From assembly GCA_021604545.1 (NCBI GenBank), contig BQJE01000002.1, positions 248,001 through 312,000 on the forward strand: 64,000 nucleotides of DNA. The letters run 5' to 3'. The stretch is from Micavibrio sp. (GTDB taxonomy: Bacteria > Pseudomonadota > Alphaproteobacteria > Micavibrionales > Micavibrionaceae). Numbering within the stretch: the stretch's first letter is position 1; each line of letters opens with the position of its first letter. The notes beneath the pieces were generated by a model. It was not told where the DNA came from. It saw only the letters and a program-made list of their open reading frames with translations, and did not search any database. Shown one piece after another: positions 53,223 through 62,840 of this stretch. Made by a program: the position numbers and the translations under genes.

Positions 53223-55808
53223 ATGCTGTATAATATTCTACATAATAGAGAATTTATAAAAGGGGCGGCTTTAAGCCTCGTATTGCTTTTGACGCCTGAA
53301 TATAACAGCGCGCTGGGTAATGAAATAAAAAAAGAAGGTGTGAGTGAAATGGCGGATCAAAAAGATCATCCTTTGAAAGCGTTTGTTAACGAATATCCTG
53401 TTTTTGATGAAAATGGTGATCCTCTACATATGCAGCGCGACGTTGATGAAACGCGCGTCGAAGAATTTTTTTATATCCCAAACGTAAAGAAACTGGAAAC
53501 AGGGCAAGTTGTTAAGGATCATCATCGTGTGAATGTTAATCCGGTTAATCCAAATCCGATTTATAAAGAATTTAGCCCCGATGGTCAGATGCTTGAAATG
53601 GCGTATGTAAAAAAGGGTTCAACCAAGAGTGATGGCACGGTAGACCCTGAAGATTTATACCCGCCATGGAAAAATGGAGAGGATTTCGATCCGAGGGGGG
53701 CTGATCTCGTTTATTACCTTCCAAACACAGTTTTAGGTGATCCGGTAATTTTGGGGACAGCTATAGACCCGTTAACTCATAGAGTGGCGGATGTTTCACC
53801 AAGTGGAACACCTGCTAAAGACAAGATAAACAAGCTTTTTGTTAACGGGCGGGAGGTCGGGCATGCTTATGTCCTGCCGGATAGAGTTGAGGTGGGCGGT
53901 GATATTAAGGTTGCGGATGTCTATGACCCTGGTGAAGGATTTGAATATAAAGAAAACCCAAAACTGTTTGAATCTATTCCTGCTTCCAAGCCGAAAGTTG
54001 AGAAAACGCCAGAACCGGAAAAGCCATACCTAGGGCCAAAAACAAATCCGGACATTGAGATTATGAAGACTGAGCCGGAAGAGCCAGAAACAAAATTTAT
54101 ACTGGCTACAGCGCCTCTATCATCAAATGCCTTTAAAGCCGAGATCGTTGGGTATCAAAACCCAGGGGACCAAGCGATGGGCGCTGTTGAGTACAAGAGA
54201 AAAATATTATCTGAATCTCAGAATGCTTTTAGAGATATTAGAAAATTATTGAAGGAAGATCCAAGGGCAGAAAGTCTAGAAACCCAAAATGGCATCAGGG
54301 GGATATTGGGGGATGATCCGGGGCATGAAAATCATGTGCATCGGGGTTATCACGACATTATCAAAACATATCTGGTGGAAAGCATTGCAGCCGGAGAACC
54401 TCTTCCCCACAACAAGTATGGCATGATGATGATTAGAAGGCGTAAGGGGAATTGGAATTTGGTTGAGCCTTCTGAAGCGGCCGTTAAATCTTCTAAACCC
54501 TCTTCTGAGTCTACGCCTGCAGATGTGGTGGTGGCTGAAGCAGAGGGTGCAAAAGCAGAGAGCACAACTTTAACTCAACAATTTGATCAGGCGGACGGGA
54601 CAGCGAAGTTTACATCTCAAATGTTACCGCCGGACCGCAGTCTTTATAAAGATCCACTAAAGTATGAGGTGGATCTTGCTAGAAGCGCCCGTAAGGCTTT
54701 GAGGGGTATTGTGAAGAGCTATGATCCCAAACAAAGAGCAAGTAGAAGATTGCCGCCAGATGAAATTGAAAAGGCTGTCGCGCTATTTGAACAGGAGGAT
54801 TCAGGGTATGGGGATATTTTAAGGGCTGCCAAAAATGATTTAGATTCCAAAGGTCACGATCCGAAAGTCTTGTCAGGGTATGGTCCTAAGATAAGAAAAC
54901 TAACGAGAATTAACGTTGAAAATATAAGGAAAGAGGCCAAAGAAAGAAAAAATGATGCCGCGCTTACGCAGGAAAAGAAACAGGAGGCTCCGAAAACGGT
55001 GAAAGAGCCTGCGCGGGAAGATGGTAAACTTGATCCGGAGCAAGAAGCTGTATTGGTAGGGTTAATAGAAGATGGAAAGTTTACTGAAGAGCAGGTTCAG
55101 AAATTCAGAGAGTTGGTTCTGGTGGAAGATGACTTTAAAGATGCGTCGCCGGAGCAAAAAAATCTTTTGACGGCAGTGGCGGGGGGCCTTCTTAGCAGCG
55201 CGCTACAAAAGACGAAAGAGAAATTGGAAGAGAGACTACAAAAAGTTAAGGAAGCTCAGGAAGCCCGGGCCCAAGCAGAGCAGGCGCAGGAGGATGCATG
55301 GAAAGGAAAGCTGAGGGAGGCCGCCCCACCTGGTTCTGAGGCAAGTGAAGCCGACATAAAAGAAAGTGCTTTGAAGATGCTTGAGGTCATAAAGGATTTT
55401 GAGGACAATCAAGCCGATCTTAGCGTGGCTGCGAGGCGTGAACAAATTGCTGGCGCAGTTGGAGGATGGAAAGAGGATCATCCTACAGAGTGGAGCATTT
55501 TACAAAGATATTTTCGTATAGATTCTAGTGAGAAAGCTTATCGAGCCGCTAAAGAAAGTATTGGTGGCGTTGTAGGGCCACAATCAAAAATGGAATTGCC
55601 GGTGCGCATGTCTACGGCAGCCGGCGAAGAGGGGATGATTGAAGCGGCCTTTTTAGAGCAGCCGCATGTTAAGACCCCATTTTGTCCACTTACCAAGGAG
55701 TTTGCGGCTTGCGCGCAAGATCCTGCTCAAAAGCCTGACGCTTCGGTAGCACAAAATGAACAAACTGTTGTTGCTCAGGTTTCTGAGGTGGATGTATTTA
55801 AAGTTTAG
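53223..55808 (+). CDS. 861-residue protein of unknown function, possibly secreted
   Basis: Not recognised. The first ~33 residues have a hydrophobic stretch (FIKGAALSLVLLLTPEYNSAL) that could be a signal sequence. Residues about 40–250 have many short motifs (PVFDENGDPLHMQRDVDE, LVYYLPNTVLGDPVILGTA); 250–300 are Pro/Glu-rich; 330–580 are mostly helical; about 655–710 are a predicted coiled coil with an ERLQKVKEAQEARAQAEQ run; and the end has three cysteines (TPFCPLTKEFAACAQ). No ATG with a good ribosome-binding site; ATG at 53349 is an alternative. It lies between the Mth938 gene and sodB. Confidence 0.7.
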   Translation: MLYNILHNREFIKGAALSLVLLLTPEYNSALGNEIKKEGVSEMADQKDHPLKAFVNEYPVFDENGDPLHMQRDVDETRVEEFFYIPNVKKLETGQVVKDHHRVNVNPVNPNPIYKEFSPDGQMLEMAYVKKGSTKSDGTVDPEDLYPPWKNGEDFDPRGADLVYYLPNTVLGDPVILGTAIDPLTHRVADVSPSGTPAKDKINKLFVNGREVGHAYVLPDRVEVGGDIKVADVYDPGEGFEYKENPKLFESIPASKPKVEKTPEPEKPYLGPKTNPDIEIMKTEPEEPETKFILATAPLSSNAFKAEIVGYQNPGDQAMGAVEYKRKILSESQNAFRDIRKLLKEDPRAESLETQNGIRGILGDDPGHENHVHRGYHDIIKTYLVESIAAGEPLPHNKYGMMMIRRRKGNWNLVEPSEAAVKSSKPSSESTPADVVVAEAEGAKAESTTLTQQFDQADGTAKFTSQMLPPDRSLYKDPLKYEVDLARSARKALRGIVKSYDPKQRASRRLPPDEIEKAVALFEQEDSGYGDILRAAKNDLDSKGHDPKVLSGYGPKIRKLTRINVENIRKEAKERKNDAALTQEKKQEAPKTVKEPAREDGKLDPEQEAVLVGLIEDGKFTEEQVQKFRELVLVEDDFKDASPEQKNLLTAVAGGLLSSALQKTKEKLEERLQKVKEAQEARAQAEQAQEDAWKGKLREAAPPGSEASEADIKESALKMLEVIKDFEDNQADLSVAARREQIAGAVGGWKEDHPTEWSILQRYFRIDSSEKAYRAAKESIGGVVGPQSKMELPVRMSTAAGEEGMIEAAFLEQPHVKTPFCPLTKEFAACAQDPAQKPDASVAQNEQTVVAQVSEVDVFKV

Positions 55809-55810
55809 CC

Positions 55811-56431
55811 TTACGCCGCTATCTTCAGTGGCCCTTTTTCGAACAGCTCCGCCACATATTCCCAGTTCACAAGATTATCAACGAAAGCCTCAAGATATTT
55901 AGGCCTGGCGTTGCGGTAATCGATGTAATAGGAATGCTCCCATACATCACAGCCTAGTATAGCGGTTTTGCCGTGGGTAAGCGGATTATCAGCGTTGGCG
56001 GTTTTAAGAATTTCCAGCTTGCCGTCATTGTTCATCACCAGCCAGGCCCAACCGGAGCCGAATTGTGTCATACCGGCTTCGATAAATTTTCCACGGAAAT
56101 CATCAAAACTGCCGAAGCTGTCATTAATCGCTGCATCAAGATTACCGGGGCGGTCGCCGCCGCCATTGGGCTTCATCCAGTTCCAGAAATGCGTGTGGTT
56201 CCAGTGTTGCCCGGCATTGTTAAACAGCCCTACATTTTTCTGCTTGTGGGCGTTAAGGACGACTTCTTCGAGCGTCTCACCCATATTGTCGAGACCTTCG
56301 ATAATTTCATTGCCCTTGGTGACATAAGCGTTGTGGTGCTTATCATGGTGAAATTCCAGCGTTTCCGCGGACATATAAGGGTCTAGCGCGTCATAAGCAT
56401 AAGGAAGTTTGGGAAGATCAAAAGCGGACAT
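55811..56431 (-). CDS. sodB: Superoxide dismutase (Fe/Mn)
   Basis: A 206-residue enzyme. ETLEFHHDKHHNAYV (His ligand), QHWNHTHFWNWM, FGSGWAWLVMN and CDVWEHSYYIDYRNARPKYLEAFVDNL (Asp and His ligands) give an intact metal site of the Fe-type family. It removes superoxide in the cytoplasm. ATG at 56431 is chosen because AAAGGAG stands six bases upstream; the longer open frame back to 56626 crosses the divergent gene. It is divergent from the squalene-synthase-like gene. Confidence 0.95.
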   Translation of the reverse strand: MSAFDLPKLPYAYDALDPYMSAETLEFHHDKHHNAYVTKGNEIIEGLDNMGETLEEVVLNAHKQKNVGLFNNAGQHWNHTHFWNWMKPNGGGDRPGNLDAAINDSFGSFDDFRGKFIEAGMTQFGSGWAWLVMNNDGKLEILKTANADNPLTHGKTAILGCDVWEHSYYIDYRNARPKYLEAFVDNLVNWEYVAELFEKGPLKIAA

Positions 56432-56504
56432 GGTATTTCTCCTTTGAATTAATTTCTCCACTAACCTAATGTTTTCTGAGGTTAATTCAAGAGATTTAAG
56501 AGTT

Positions 56505-57269
56505 ATGGCGCAAAGCCTTTCATATTGTGGGCAGTTGGTGAAGGAGCAAGACCCTGATCGGTTTTTGATTTCGATGCTTATGGATTCGTCGTGCCGGGAA
56601 TCGTTGTGGGCGTTGTTTGCTTTCAATCATGAAATTGCCAAGACGCGGGAGGTGGTGAGTGAAACTGCGTTGGGGCATATTCGCTTGCAATGGTGGCGCG
56701 ATGCAATTGCATCGGTCTATGAAGGTGGCGCGGTGCCGGAGCATGAGGTGATGGGACCGTTGTCTGAATCCATTCGTCAGTATGATTTGCCGCGAAAGGC
56801 ATTTGATGATTTGATTTATGCGCGCGAGTTTGATTTGGAGAACATCGCGCCGGCGCATCTCGAGGGGCTTTTGATTTATGCAGATCATACGCAGGCGCCG
56901 CTGATGAAACTGGCAATGCAGATTTGTGGTGATGATATAGGCGCGGAGCCGGTGCAGCCGGTTGCGATTAATTACGCACTGGCCGGAATTTTACGCAGTG
57001 TATCCTTTCACAAAGCGCAGGGACGGAGTTTTCTGCCGACAGATTTGGTGGCCGCGAATGATGTGACTGATGTTGTAAAGCTGGTTATTGAGGAAGGGGT
57101 TGCTGAAGGCTCGCGTTCTCAGAGCCGTTTTCTAAGCGCCTCGGACCAATTGGCGCAAATCTATCTAAAGCAGATTAAGGGGCTAAAATATGACGTTTTA
57201 AGCCCAAAAATGGCTGTTTCTCCACCTTTTATAGCCTTACGCATGCTTGCGCATGCGTTGTTATCATAA
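56505..57269 (+). CDS. Squalene/phytoene synthase-like protein (NDUFAF6-like)
   Basis: About 254 residues of the squalene/phytoene synthase fold: LSYCGQLVKEQDPDRF, CRESLWALFAFNHEIAKTREVV, IRLQWWRDAI, LLIYADHTQAPLMKLAMQI and YALAGILRSV. The two aspartate-rich motifs needed for prenyl coupling are absent (FNHEIAKTRE), as in the NDUFAF6 branch, so it is probably not a terpene synthase and may act in respiratory-complex assembly together with the Mth938 protein. ATG at 56469 would add twelve residues. Confidence 0.85.
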   Translation: MAQSLSYCGQLVKEQDPDRFLISMLMDSSCRESLWALFAFNHEIAKTREVVSETALGHIRLQWWRDAIASVYEGGAVPEHEVMGPLSESIRQYDLPRKAFDDLIYAREFDLENIAPAHLEGLLIYADHTQAPLMKLAMQICGDDIGAEPVQPVAINYALAGILRSVSFHKAQGRSFLPTDLVAANDVTDVVKLVIEEGVAEGSRSQSRFLSASDQLAQIYLKQIKGLKYDVLSPKMAVSPPFIALRMLAHALLS

Positions 57270-57363
57270 TTTTAAGGTTGTAGGGCGAAAATGAATAATG
57301 CTATTGTGGGTGGAGTTATAGCAAATAGAAATAAACGGGGTTATCAAAGAGTTAGGGAACATT

Positions 57364-57597
57364 ATGGTTGATGCAACAAAAGGCGTCGGTTCGATACCGG
57401 GCGTTAACAATACAAACAACAGAGCGCAAGAGAACCAGGAAAAGCGATCCGAGCGGGTACAAGAAGCGCGTGAAGCAGATGCCGTTGAGATATCAGAAGA
57501 GGCGAGAGCTTTGTCTGCGTCTCAAGAGGCGCGTCATGCACTCGAAAATTCCGATGAATCTTTAGGGCTGGATCCAAACTTTGACAAGCCCGTTTAG
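57364..57597 (+). CDS. Small hydrophilic protein of unknown function
   Basis: A 77-residue charged protein: MVDATKGVGSIPGVNNTNNR, then an acidic helix READAVEISEEARALSASQEARHAL and a short tail. The DAVEISEEARALS part is like the C-terminal region of FlgM-type or related flagellar/antisigma proteins, but the match is too short to call. AGGGAAC lies just upstream. It overlaps the convergent hydrolase by four bases. Confidence 0.55.
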   Translation: MVDATKGVGSIPGVNNTNNRAQENQEKRSERVQEAREADAVEISEEARALSASQEARHALENSDESLGLDPNFDKPV

Positions 57598-58244
57598 CGC
57601 TTAAACTTTCCTTCTTTCAAGAAATGAGCACTTTGTTCCATCACTTCGGTGTTGAACATCATAAAGCTATGCGTGGCCGCAATAACGATATGGTCAGCCA
57701 TGCCGTCAATTTTTGTGCGCTCGACCGGGACAATGCCATCATGTTCGCCATCAAGCACCCATGGTGCGAGCGGATTAATCGAAACATTACCGGCAATGAC
57801 CCCCAACGGATAATCAATATCGTCATCAATATGTTCATAATCGGTGGTGAGCTGCTCACTGGCTGGGCCAAAGATCGCGCGGAAGGCCGGGGCAAGAATT
57901 TCTGTTTCTGAGAGGAAGTCCGCAAACTCGCTGCCTGTATTGGGTGGCCCGAGCATCACGACTTTACCAAGGTTTTCCGGGCGGCGCTTGTTGATGTAAT
58001 AGCGGGCAATAAGCCCACCCATTGAATGGGTCACGAAATGTAACTTGTCAGCGTCTTTGTAGTGTTCGTTTTCGGTGAGTTCAGCATGAACAAATTCAGT
58101 GAGGTCCTCAAGATTTTGTTCTCGTGAGGGGTAGAGAATATTAATAGCCTCAAAGCCCTGCTTTTTAAAATGCATGGTTAGCGGTAGCATATCGGTCTTG
58201 CTGCGCAGAATACCGTGAAGGAGGACGATGATTTCTTTGGACAA
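57594..58244 (-). CDS. Alpha/beta hydrolase (lipase-like)
   Basis: A 216-residue hydrolase: VLLHGILRSKTDM at about 7–19 (oxyanion region), HFVTHSMGGLIARYYI (nucleophile Ser near 94), DGEHDGIVPVERTK (catalytic Asp) and ATHSFMMFN (catalytic His near the end). The fold is similar to PGAP1- or LipA-like esterases. Substrate unknown; membrane lipids are possible. No signal peptide, so probably cytoplasmic. It shares its last four bases with the small convergent gene. Confidence 0.9.
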   Translation of the reverse strand: MSKEIIVLLHGILRSKTDMLPLTMHFKKQGFEAINILYPSREQNLEDLTEFVHAELTENEHYKDADKLHFVTHSMGGLIARYYINKRRPENLGKVVMLGPPNTGSEFADFLSETEILAPAFRAIFGPASEQLTTDYEHIDDDIDYPLGVIAGNVSINPLAPWVLDGEHDGIVPVERTKIDGMADHIVIAATHSFMMFNTEVMEQSAHFLKEGKFKR

Positions 58245-58288
58245 TTTAGGGGCTTTCCGTTGACTCTTTATACGAGTGTAACGGATTC

Positions 58289-59101
58289 CTATTGCCTGTC
58301 ACGTAATTCCTGAAATTCTTCGGAAAAGAAATCATCGGGGTCGGGTCTGTAGCCGGGCGGGTAGGGGTTTTGTTTGTAAGGGAACATCTTGCCACGGTAG
58401 TCATGCCGTTTGGTTACGTTCTCTTTCCTAAGCTGTTTTATTTGCTGTTCAAGGTTCCGCGTTTGCGTAAAGGTTGTCGTGATGAGGGCACGGTCTTTTT
58501 TGACTTTAGGCCAGATTTTAATCTCATCAGGAATTTTGGCGCTCCCTGGTATAAAGACGCCTTTGCCCCCAGGTATTTCTGCTGTCCCCCAGCTACCGTT
58601 AAAGCCAACCAGGCCTTCGGTCACAAGTACACCGTAGCCGCCATCAATACGGCCGGCCCAGAACTTGGTGCCGCGAATGCCGATAGAGCCGACAGCGGTT
58701 TTGATTTTAACCTTGGGCCGCTCGCGTTTGGAAATCATGCCACTGAACCAGTGAAACGACCCTTCTATAATGGAGAAGTCGGCTTCGTTTTCGTCAGGGT
58801 CGTAAGGATCAAAAATATATTTGTCGATCAGTAGCTCTGTATTTTCCGCTAAAATGATTTGTGTATCATCAATAAAAATAATAAGAATTTTAGAATCTGC
58901 AGCCGTCTGGACAACAGAGTTCAAATAAATCGGATCGCTCACTCTGATTTTATTTTTTTTCTTATCAGGGCTGACGTAATAGGCCTGCCCTTCGAGAGCG
59001 GCAACCTGACCGATTGGGTAATGCTTATCCTGCGCTCCGGCGGAATCGGGAAGCAATACAAACAACATCAAAATTGTGAGTGCTGGCCAAAATGCTCTCA
59101 T
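58289..59101 (-). CDS. FecR-domain secreted protein
   Basis: About 270 residues. A signal peptide (hydrophobic ~8–20, ending SAGAQ) is followed by a FecR-type domain: GQVAALEGQAYYV, IYLNSVVQTAADSKILIIFIDDTQIILAENTELLIDKYIFD and a GSIGIRGTKFWAGRIDGGYGVLVTEGLVGF block. In other bacteria such proteins are periplasmic and often encoded near porins or adhesins. A C-terminal coiled region (QQIKQLRKENVTKRH) and a Pro-rich tail follow. ATG at 59101 is preceded by GGGAAC; a longer start at 59170 looks unreal. Confidence 0.85.
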   Translation of the reverse strand: MRAFWPALTILMLFVLLPDSAGAQDKHYPIGQVAALEGQAYYVSPDKKKNKIRVSDPIYLNSVVQTAADSKILIIFIDDTQIILAENTELLIDKYIFDPYDPDENEADFSIIEGSFHWFSGMISKRERPKVKIKTAVGSIGIRGTKFWAGRIDGGYGVLVTEGLVGFNGSWGTAEIPGGKGVFIPGSAKIPDEIKIWPKVKKDRALITTTFTQTRNLEQQIKQLRKENVTKRHDYRGKMFPYKQNPYPPGYRPDPDDFFSEEFQELRDRQ

Positions 59102-59180
59102 TATTTTTGTTCCCTTCTTCCTTATTATTTTACAGGGGCGGACTTGATGAAAGGTCAATATTTGATACAATTTTATCTAT

Positions 59181-59200
59181 AATTCAACTATAGTTGAATT
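59181..59200 (+). promoter_or_regulatory. Perfect 20-bp palindrome between trmFO and the FecR gene
   Basis: AATTCAACTATAGTTGAATT is its own reverse complement. It lies 80 bases upstream of the FecR-protein start and touches the stop codon of trmFO. It may be a regulator's binding site for the FecR gene or a terminator hairpin; no T-run follows it on the complement. Confidence 0.5.
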
Positions 59201-60561
59201 TATGCAGATAATTTGAGTGTGTCCAGCCAAGCGTTGAGGTCATTCAGGGCACGAGTGGTGTAGGCCTTCTTTTTATCCATCTTTTTGGTTTTACCACGGA
59301 ACTTGCCTTCGATCGGTGGGAAGAGACCGAAATTGACGTTCATCGGTTGAAAAGTTTCCTCATCAGCGCCGCCAGTGATGTGGCCGAGTATGGCACCGAG
59401 GGCCGTTGTTGCCGGTGGATGTTCGATCGTTTCGCCTAGCTTTTCCGCTGCAGCAAACCGCCCGGCCATGATGCCGATAGCGGCGCTTTCAACATAGCCT
59501 TCACAACCGGTGATTTGTCCGGCGAAGCGAATGCGCGGCATGGTTTTGAGCTGTAAGGTTTCATTTAAAAGTTTAGGGGAGTTGATAAAGGTGTTGCGGT
59601 GTAGACCGCCTAGGCGCGCAAAATCAGCATTCTCAAGGCCGGGGATCATTTTAAAGACACGGCTCTGTTCGCCGTATTTCATTTTGGTTTGAAAGCCGAC
59701 CATATTATAAAGTGTGCCAAGTGCGTTGTCCTGACGCAGTTGCACCACAGCGTAAGGGCGTTCATCTGAATGCGGGTTGGTGAGACCGACCGGCTTCATC
59801 GGGCCAAAGCGCAGGGTTTCCGGCCCGCGCGATGCCATGACTTCGACGGGCAGGCAACCATCAAAATACGGTGTGTCTTTTTCCCATTCCTTGAATTCGC
59901 CGTATTCGGCGCTCACAAGTTCATGAATGAAGGCATTGTATTGCTCTTCATTCATTGGGCAGTTGATGTAGTCCTTGCCACTACCTGCCGGGCCTTCTTT
60001 GTCGTAGCGTGATTGAAACCAGGCCGTCTCCATGTTGATAGAGTCTTTGTGGATGATCGGGGCAATGGCATCGAAAAAGGCCAGCGCATCTTCGCCGGTT
60101 AAATCTTTGATGGCTTCGGCCAGCGGCGAAGAGGTCAGCGGGCCGGTGGCAATGATGACGCTGTCCCAGTCCTCGGGGGGCAGACCAGCAACTTCGCTGC
60201 GCTCAATGGTGATAAGGGGATGATCTTCGAGCGCCTTTGTGACGCCATCTGAGAATATATCACGGTCAACAGCCAGCGCACCGCCAGCCGGAACAGCGGC
60301 TTTGTCCCCTTCGCGCATGATAAGGGAATTGCAGCGGCGCATTTCCTCATGCAGCAAGCCAACGGCGTTGTGTTCGGCATCATCGGAGCGGAAAGAATTC
60401 GAGCAGACCAATTCAGCCAGCCCATCGGTTTTGTGTGCGGCGGTTTCGACATTGGGGCGCATTTCGTGCAGCACCACAGGAACGCCAAGCTGTGCGATTT
60501 GCCATGCAGCCTCGCTTCCGGCCAAGCCGCCGCCAATGATATGAATTGGTTTCGTATTCAT
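59200..60561 (-). CDS. trmFO: Folate-dependent tRNA uridine-54 methyltransferase
   Basis: A 453-residue FAD protein that makes ribothymidine at tRNA position 54 using methylene-tetrahydrofolate. [18 protein letters not shown] (about 6–23) is the FAD site; [32 protein letters not shown] and a second block with [27 protein letters not shown] and [14 protein letters not shown] match TrmFO throughout, including the catalytic cysteines (CSNSF, NCPMN). The length is standard. It is common in alphaproteobacteria and Firmicutes. Confidence 0.96.
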   Translation of the reverse strand: MNTKPIHIIGGGLAGSEAAWQIAQLGVPVVLHEMRPNVETAAHKTDGLAELVCSNSFRSDDAEHNAVGLLHEEMRRCNSLIMREGDKAAVPAGGALAVDRDIFSDGVTKALEDHPLITIERSEVAGLPPEDWDSVIIATGPLTSSPLAEAIKDLTGEDALAFFDAIAPIIHKDSINMETAWFQSRYDKEGPAGSGKDYINCPMNEEQYNAFIHELVSAEYGEFKEWEKDTPYFDGCLPVEVMASRGPETLRFGPMKPVGLTNPHSDERPYAVVQLRQDNALGTLYNMVGFQTKMKYGEQSRVFKMIPGLENADFARLGGLHRNTFINSPKLLNETLQLKTMPRIRFAGQITGCEGYVESAAIGIMAGRFAAAEKLGETIEHPPATTALGAILGHITGGADEETFQPMNVNFGLFPPIEGKFRGKTKKMDKKKAYTTRALNDLNAWLDTLKLSA

Positions 60562-60632
60562 AGTGCGCTGGTAGCAAAAACTATGGCTTTGAGCAAGATT
60601 TATGTTTCTTGTGAATATGCGGATGATGGGGG

Positions 60633-61337
60633 TTAGGAGATTTCCTGAAGTGGTTGTTGCTCAAAGCTTTGTTGTTTTTTAGGCGTTCTTGGAGGTGTTT
60701 CTAAAAAATTTATAAAGTTTGCTTGTGCCGTTCTAAGGCTATGAATTTTTTCTGCTGCTTGAGAAAATTCCTCAATAGGCTGGTCTTGTGCTTCATCTAA
60801 TATAGTTTGAATTTGTTCTATTGTATCTAGAAGAGGGTCTATAAGGCGTGAATCAAAATCTTGGCCTATTAGTACAAAAGACAGAGGTAGTGTTTTTTCC
60901 AGATCCTCATTATCTACAACATTCAGATCACTAATAATAAACGATGTTATTTCCTCATCAAATTCTTTGTCATGTTTCTTTATATCTAAAAGAGCGGAGA
61001 GTGCTTTGTAAGCCGGTATATATTTATGGACATCTTGGGTTCCTGTGTAATCTTTAGAGGTTACAATAAGTTGGTTCACTATTTCGCTTCTTTTATCATT
61101 TGGCGTGCCGGGTGCATCTGCTCTAAATAGCTCCAGAACCTTTAAACGCTTTTTGTTGTCAGTTTCTAGCAGGATATCTATACATTCCTGAGCGGACATT
61201 TCCTGCGGCGTGGGTTCTGGTTGCGCGGGTGGAAGTTCTTCTATTGCGTGGCTATTATTGTTAGTCCCGTTTTGCGAGTGGGACAAAAACAGCCCTTGAA
61301 GTCCTCTGGGAAGCATTTTTAAAATCGAGGACAGCAT
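60633..61337 (-). CDS. Unknown 234-residue protein
   Basis: Not recognised. The N terminus has a short hydrophobic, basic stretch ([20 protein letters not shown]), then a Pro/Gln-rich linker and several helices: [58 protein letters not shown] and [14 protein letters not shown]. The end is proline- and glutamine-rich. No catalytic motif is visible. GGAG precedes ATG by eight bases. It is more AT-rich than trmFO and the polymerase gene beside it. Confidence 0.65.
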   Translation of the reverse strand: MLSSILKMLPRGLQGLFLSHSQNGTNNNSHAIEELPPAQPEPTPQEMSAQECIDILLETDNKKRLKVLELFRADAPGTPNDKRSEIVNQLIVTSKDYTGTQDVHKYIPAYKALSALLDIKKHDKEFDEEITSFIISDLNVVDNEDLEKTLPLSFVLIGQDFDSRLIDPLLDTIEQIQTILDEAQDQPIEEFSQAAEKIHSLRTAQANFINFLETPPRTPKKQQSFEQQPLQEIS

Positions 61338-61430
61338 GATGGTTACTCCATATTTACAGAATGTATGGAAATAGCATGCGGGATTTTTGAATGCAAGCTT
61401 TATGGTGGATTAGAACTAAAACTGGCTGGT

Positions 61431-62705
61431 TTAACCCCAAAACTCCTCTTTTTCCGGGACGCGGGAGAAGGAAATTTTGGTGCCGACATAGCCGCCGATG
61501 GTCTTCGGCGTGGTGCCAAGCCAGACAGTTTCCTTTTGGTATTTGTTCTGGAGCTTGTCGAGCGCGCTGGCTAGTGCCTCACGCTTTTCCAGGTCAACAA
61601 TTTTTTCTTTATAGCCGCTGTCGAGAATGTCATGTGTGATTTGTCCGTCCTTGCGCAGGTGATGGAGAATGACGGATACTTTTTTAAAGCGCAAAGGCGG
61701 GCCGGGGATAAAATCGGTCAGCATACCGCCCCATAAATCATCGAGATGTTGTAAAAAAGTGAACGGATCATGAGCGGCGGGAAAGCGTGCTTCATTTGCC
61801 CAGCGATAACCGGCACATGTGCGCACGGATAAATTCAGCGCGCCGGCGTAGTATTCTTTGCGGCGCAGGCGATAAGTGGCTTTGACCAACAAACGCCGTG
61901 CCATCGTGCGTGCTTCATTTTCGTGGCGTAGTTTGGGATCAAGAATGCGGCTGTGGCCAATCATGACATTGTTGGTCTCGGGAGGATCAAAATCATAGCC
62001 GTGTAGCCAGTACCAGAACCGCTCGCCCTGCACGCCACCCCAGATTTTACGGGCCTGTTTGGGGGAAGTGTTCCAGAGCTGTTCAATGCTGCTGATCCCC
62101 GCGCGGTTCAGGCGTTTTTCCATGTTTTTGCCAATGCCGGTAAGGTCGGTGAGTCTGAGGGCCAGAAGAGGGCCGGGTAAATCTTCCTGTCGTAAAATAG
62201 TGAGGCCGTTTGGCTTTTGCATGTTGCTGGCGATTTTGGCCAGTAGAGAATTGGGTGCAACACCGATGGAGCAGCTGATGTGTTTACCGATATTTTGCCA
62301 AATTCCTTCCTTAATATTTTTTGAAACTTCAGCAGACCGTTCGAGTGTACGTTTGTTTGGCGGCAGGCGGGAAGAGAGTTCATCAATCGACCAGATTTTA
62401 TTAATTGGTGTGTGCTTGATTACTTCTTGGATAATGCGATTGTGATAGTCGACATAGACATCGTGGCGGGCGGGAATACAAATAAGGCCTGGGCACATTT
62501 TTTTTGCCTCATAAATCATCGTGCCGGTTTTAACGCCATAGGCTTTGGCTTCGTAGGAAGCGGCGATGGCACAAGTGGAATTGGTTTGCATCGGCACAAC
62601 GGCAATCGGCTTGCCGCGTAGTTCGGGTCGTTCCTGTTGCTCAACGCTGGCAAAATAGCTGTTGAGGTCGAAAAACAGCCATTTCAGGCCGGGTTCGCGT
62701 TCCAT
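61431..62705 (-). CDS. Y-family DNA polymerase (Pol IV/UmuC-like)
   Basis: A 424-residue translesion polymerase. FFDLNSYFASVEQQERPELRGKPIAVVP (about 11–38) holds the first catalytic Asp and the steric-gate region; the second acid pair is WSIDELSS at about 104–111. IGVAPNSLLAKIASNMQKPNG and TDLTGIGKNMEKRLNRAGI form the palm-thumb helix-hairpin-helix. The C-terminal little-finger domain is longer than in DinB and ends without a clear clamp-binding motif. It synthesises past DNA damage. It may belong to the UmuC/ImuB side rather than DinB. AGGAGAG precedes ATG. Confidence 0.9.
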   Translation of the reverse strand: MEREPGLKWLFFDLNSYFASVEQQERPELRGKPIAVVPMQTNSTCAIAASYEAKAYGVKTGTMIYEAKKMCPGLICIPARHDVYVDYHNRIIQEVIKHTPINKIWSIDELSSRLPPNKRTLERSAEVSKNIKEGIWQNIGKHISCSIGVAPNSLLAKIASNMQKPNGLTILRQEDLPGPLLALRLTDLTGIGKNMEKRLNRAGISSIEQLWNTSPKQARKIWGGVQGERFWYWLHGYDFDPPETNNVMIGHSRILDPKLRHENEARTMARRLLVKATYRLRRKEYYAGALNLSVRTCAGYRWANEARFPAAHDPFTFLQHLDDLWGGMLTDFIPGPPLRFKKVSVILHHLRKDGQITHDILDSGYKEKIVDLEKREALASALDKLQNKYQKETVWLGTTPKTIGGYVGTKISFSRVPEKEEFWG

Positions 62706-62840
62706 CCTTTTCTCTCCTGTTTATAAGGGAAATCAGTATATCACAAAGATAGAACAAATCAAGAACACTTAGAAGGCGGCTTGCGTGAAAAGCCTGAAAA
62801 GGTTTCAATGAAGAAGGTTAAAAAATCAGGGGAACATCAA

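Noticed and set aside
57291-57371. 26-residue frame upstream of the small hydrophilic gene
   Set aside because: AGGG lies near its start and its stop overlaps the next ATG, but the peptide looks unremarkable and too short to accept without conservation.
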